A DNA stretch of 6,483 bases from Thermoflavifilum sp. Its GTDB lineage: Bacteria > Bacteroidota > Bacteroidia > Chitinophagales > Chitinophagaceae. A program made the position numbers and the translations under genes. A model generated the notes under the pieces. The model did not search any database. It was not told where the DNA came from and saw only the letters and a list, made by a program, of their open reading frames with translations. The stretch lies in NCBI GenBank assembly GCA_019683625.1, contig JADGHY010000122.1:1-6483 (forward strand), given 5' to 3'. Shown in pieces: positions 5,680-6,483 of this stretch (its first letter is position 1; the number at the start of each line of letters is the position of its first letter).

Positions 5680-6483
5680 TTACGATTGTTTGATCAATGC
5701 CTTCCATTCGTGTATGGCAGCCTGGAGAAAAGGCCTTTTAGGCAGGGATAAGATGATGGATAGATCATCCAGAAAAGATGATTGTTGGCTTAAAAAACGA
5801 ATAACCATATCGGTTGGGTTTTTGCCAAACAGGGTAGCAAATAATTCATCTCCGGGAAACTGCAATTCACTGAGCACATGCAATAATAAGCGATCATAAT
5901 ATCGGTAAAATCGTTCGCGTGGCGCATGATAAACTGCGGGTGAAGCATTTTGCTCAAGTGCTTGTACAATGGCATCAGTATGGCTTTGGATGAAGGGGAA
6001 GGTATATCCTGTTGATGCCTTGGTTTGTCCGCCGGCCGTGCCTATAAAAATCACCCTTTCCCCTTGTTGGGGGAAAGCATAATCGGTCATCGGGATCTTG
6101 CCTTGCTCTTTTTCGGTTATCACATAATTCAAACCAGGATAATGCGTTTGCAGATAATCTTGTATGCAGGCATCATACTTATCGCTTGCCAGCAATTCAC
6201 CGGAAAAAACAGTGTATTCCATCAATGCTTCACGTGTGCTTGTAGGCAATATATACATAAACGCTGTAGCCTGCTGCTGTGGCACCCGAAAATCCATTAG
6301 TACCATGCGTGATGCATCAAATGCAGGTGAACTTGTTCGGATAAACCATCCACGGAAATGTTGCCAGAGAAAATGGGTATTTTTATCCCGTGGAATAGCG
6401 CGTGGGAGGCTGCTGAACACATATCTTGCATGGATAAGATGCTGTGAGGTGTGCACTTCTGCATAGGTATCTCTGTCTTGAAT
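5680..6483 (-). CDS. crtY: Lycopene beta-cyclase, CrtY family (5' end outside window)
   Basis: C-terminal 267 residues of a flavin-dependent lycopene cyclase, which closes the ends of lycopene to make beta-carotene, probably at the cytoplasmic membrane. The frame stays open to the right edge (first visible codons read IQDRDTYAEV), so the GTG at 6456 is not the start. The N-terminal dinucleotide-binding part, roughly the first 120 residues of a family protein of about 380-400, lies outside. Recognisable CrtY segments are HFLWQHFRGWFIRT, FDASRMVLMDFR, FMYILPTSTREALMEYT, EQGKIPMTDY and IGTAGGQTKASTGYTF (codons near 6000-6045), in the order usual for the family. It is transcribed toward the pectin cluster and has no functional link to it that I can see; it probably belongs to a carotenoid gene or small operon to the right. 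The family call rests on several conserved blocks. Confidence 0.9.
   Translation of the reverse strand: MQDRDTYAEVHTSQHLIHARYVFSSLPRAIPRDKNTHFLWQHFRGWFIRTSSPAFDASRMVLMDFRVPQQQATAFMYILPTSTREALMEYTVFSGELLASDKYDACIQDYLQTHYPGLNYVITEKEQGKIPMTDYAFPQQGERVIFIGTAGGQTKASTGYTFPFIQSHTDAIVQALEQNASPAVYHAPRERFYRYYDRLLLHVLSELQFPGDELFATLFGKNPTDMVIRFLSQQSSFLDDLSIILSLPKRPFLQAAIHEWKALIKQS

Noticed and set aside
5728..5739. 12-base palindrome AAAAGGCCTTTT as an operator or terminator
   Set aside because: It lies inside the crtY coding sequence, has no loop, and is not near a start; chance or coding constraint is enough to explain it.
6454..6456. GTG as start of the lycopene cyclase
   Set aside because: The frame continues without a stop to 6483, and the protein from this GTG would lack the flavin-binding half of the family.

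Overview
The window looks like a stretch of a Bacteroidota chromosome, most likely a Chitinophagaceae-type soil or plant-matter degrader. The reasons are moderate GC content, A/T-rich start regions with no clear Shine-Dalgarno sequences, lipoprotein signals of the 'GCKKSGN' kind, secreted polysaccharide-degrading enzymes in tandem, and a CrtY-type lycopene cyclase next door. The genus cannot be fixed from this sequence alone. The window is almost entirely coding, and no gap between genes is longer than 16 bases.

Positions 1-5679 (+ strand) hold five co-directional, tightly packed genes that form one pectin-degradation cluster, probably one transcription unit whose promoter lies left of the window. 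In order they are: a pectate lyase of polysaccharide lyase family 1 (PL1, 5' end cut by the window edge); an SGNH/GDSL esterase with a lipoprotein-like signal; a pectin methylesterase (CE8) with a lipoprotein-like signal; a second, paralogous CE8 pectin methylesterase with an ordinary signal peptide; and a two-domain GH43 glycoside hydrolase. Junctions are 9 bp, a 4-base ATGA overlap, a probable 5-base overlap (ATTAA), and 16 bp.

The likely division of labour, inferred from the families, is as follows. The methylesterases remove methyl esters from homogalacturonan. The SGNH esterase removes acetyl or similar esters. The pectate lyase cuts the de-esterified, calcium-bound polygalacturonate by beta-elimination. 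The GH43 enzyme trims arabinose- or xylose-type side chains. No SusC/SusD pair, sensor/regulator, mobile element, RNA gene or CRISPR array is visible.

Positions 5680-6483 (- strand) hold the C-terminal two thirds of a lycopene beta-cyclase (crtY, carotenoid biosynthesis), running off the right edge. Its stop codon abuts the GH43 stop codon with no bases between them, so the two units converge head-on and the pectin cluster ends here.

I found no clearly new system. The point most worth a second look is the second methylesterase: the start that fits its signal peptide best is a non-standard ATT codon overlapping the stop codon of the gene before it.
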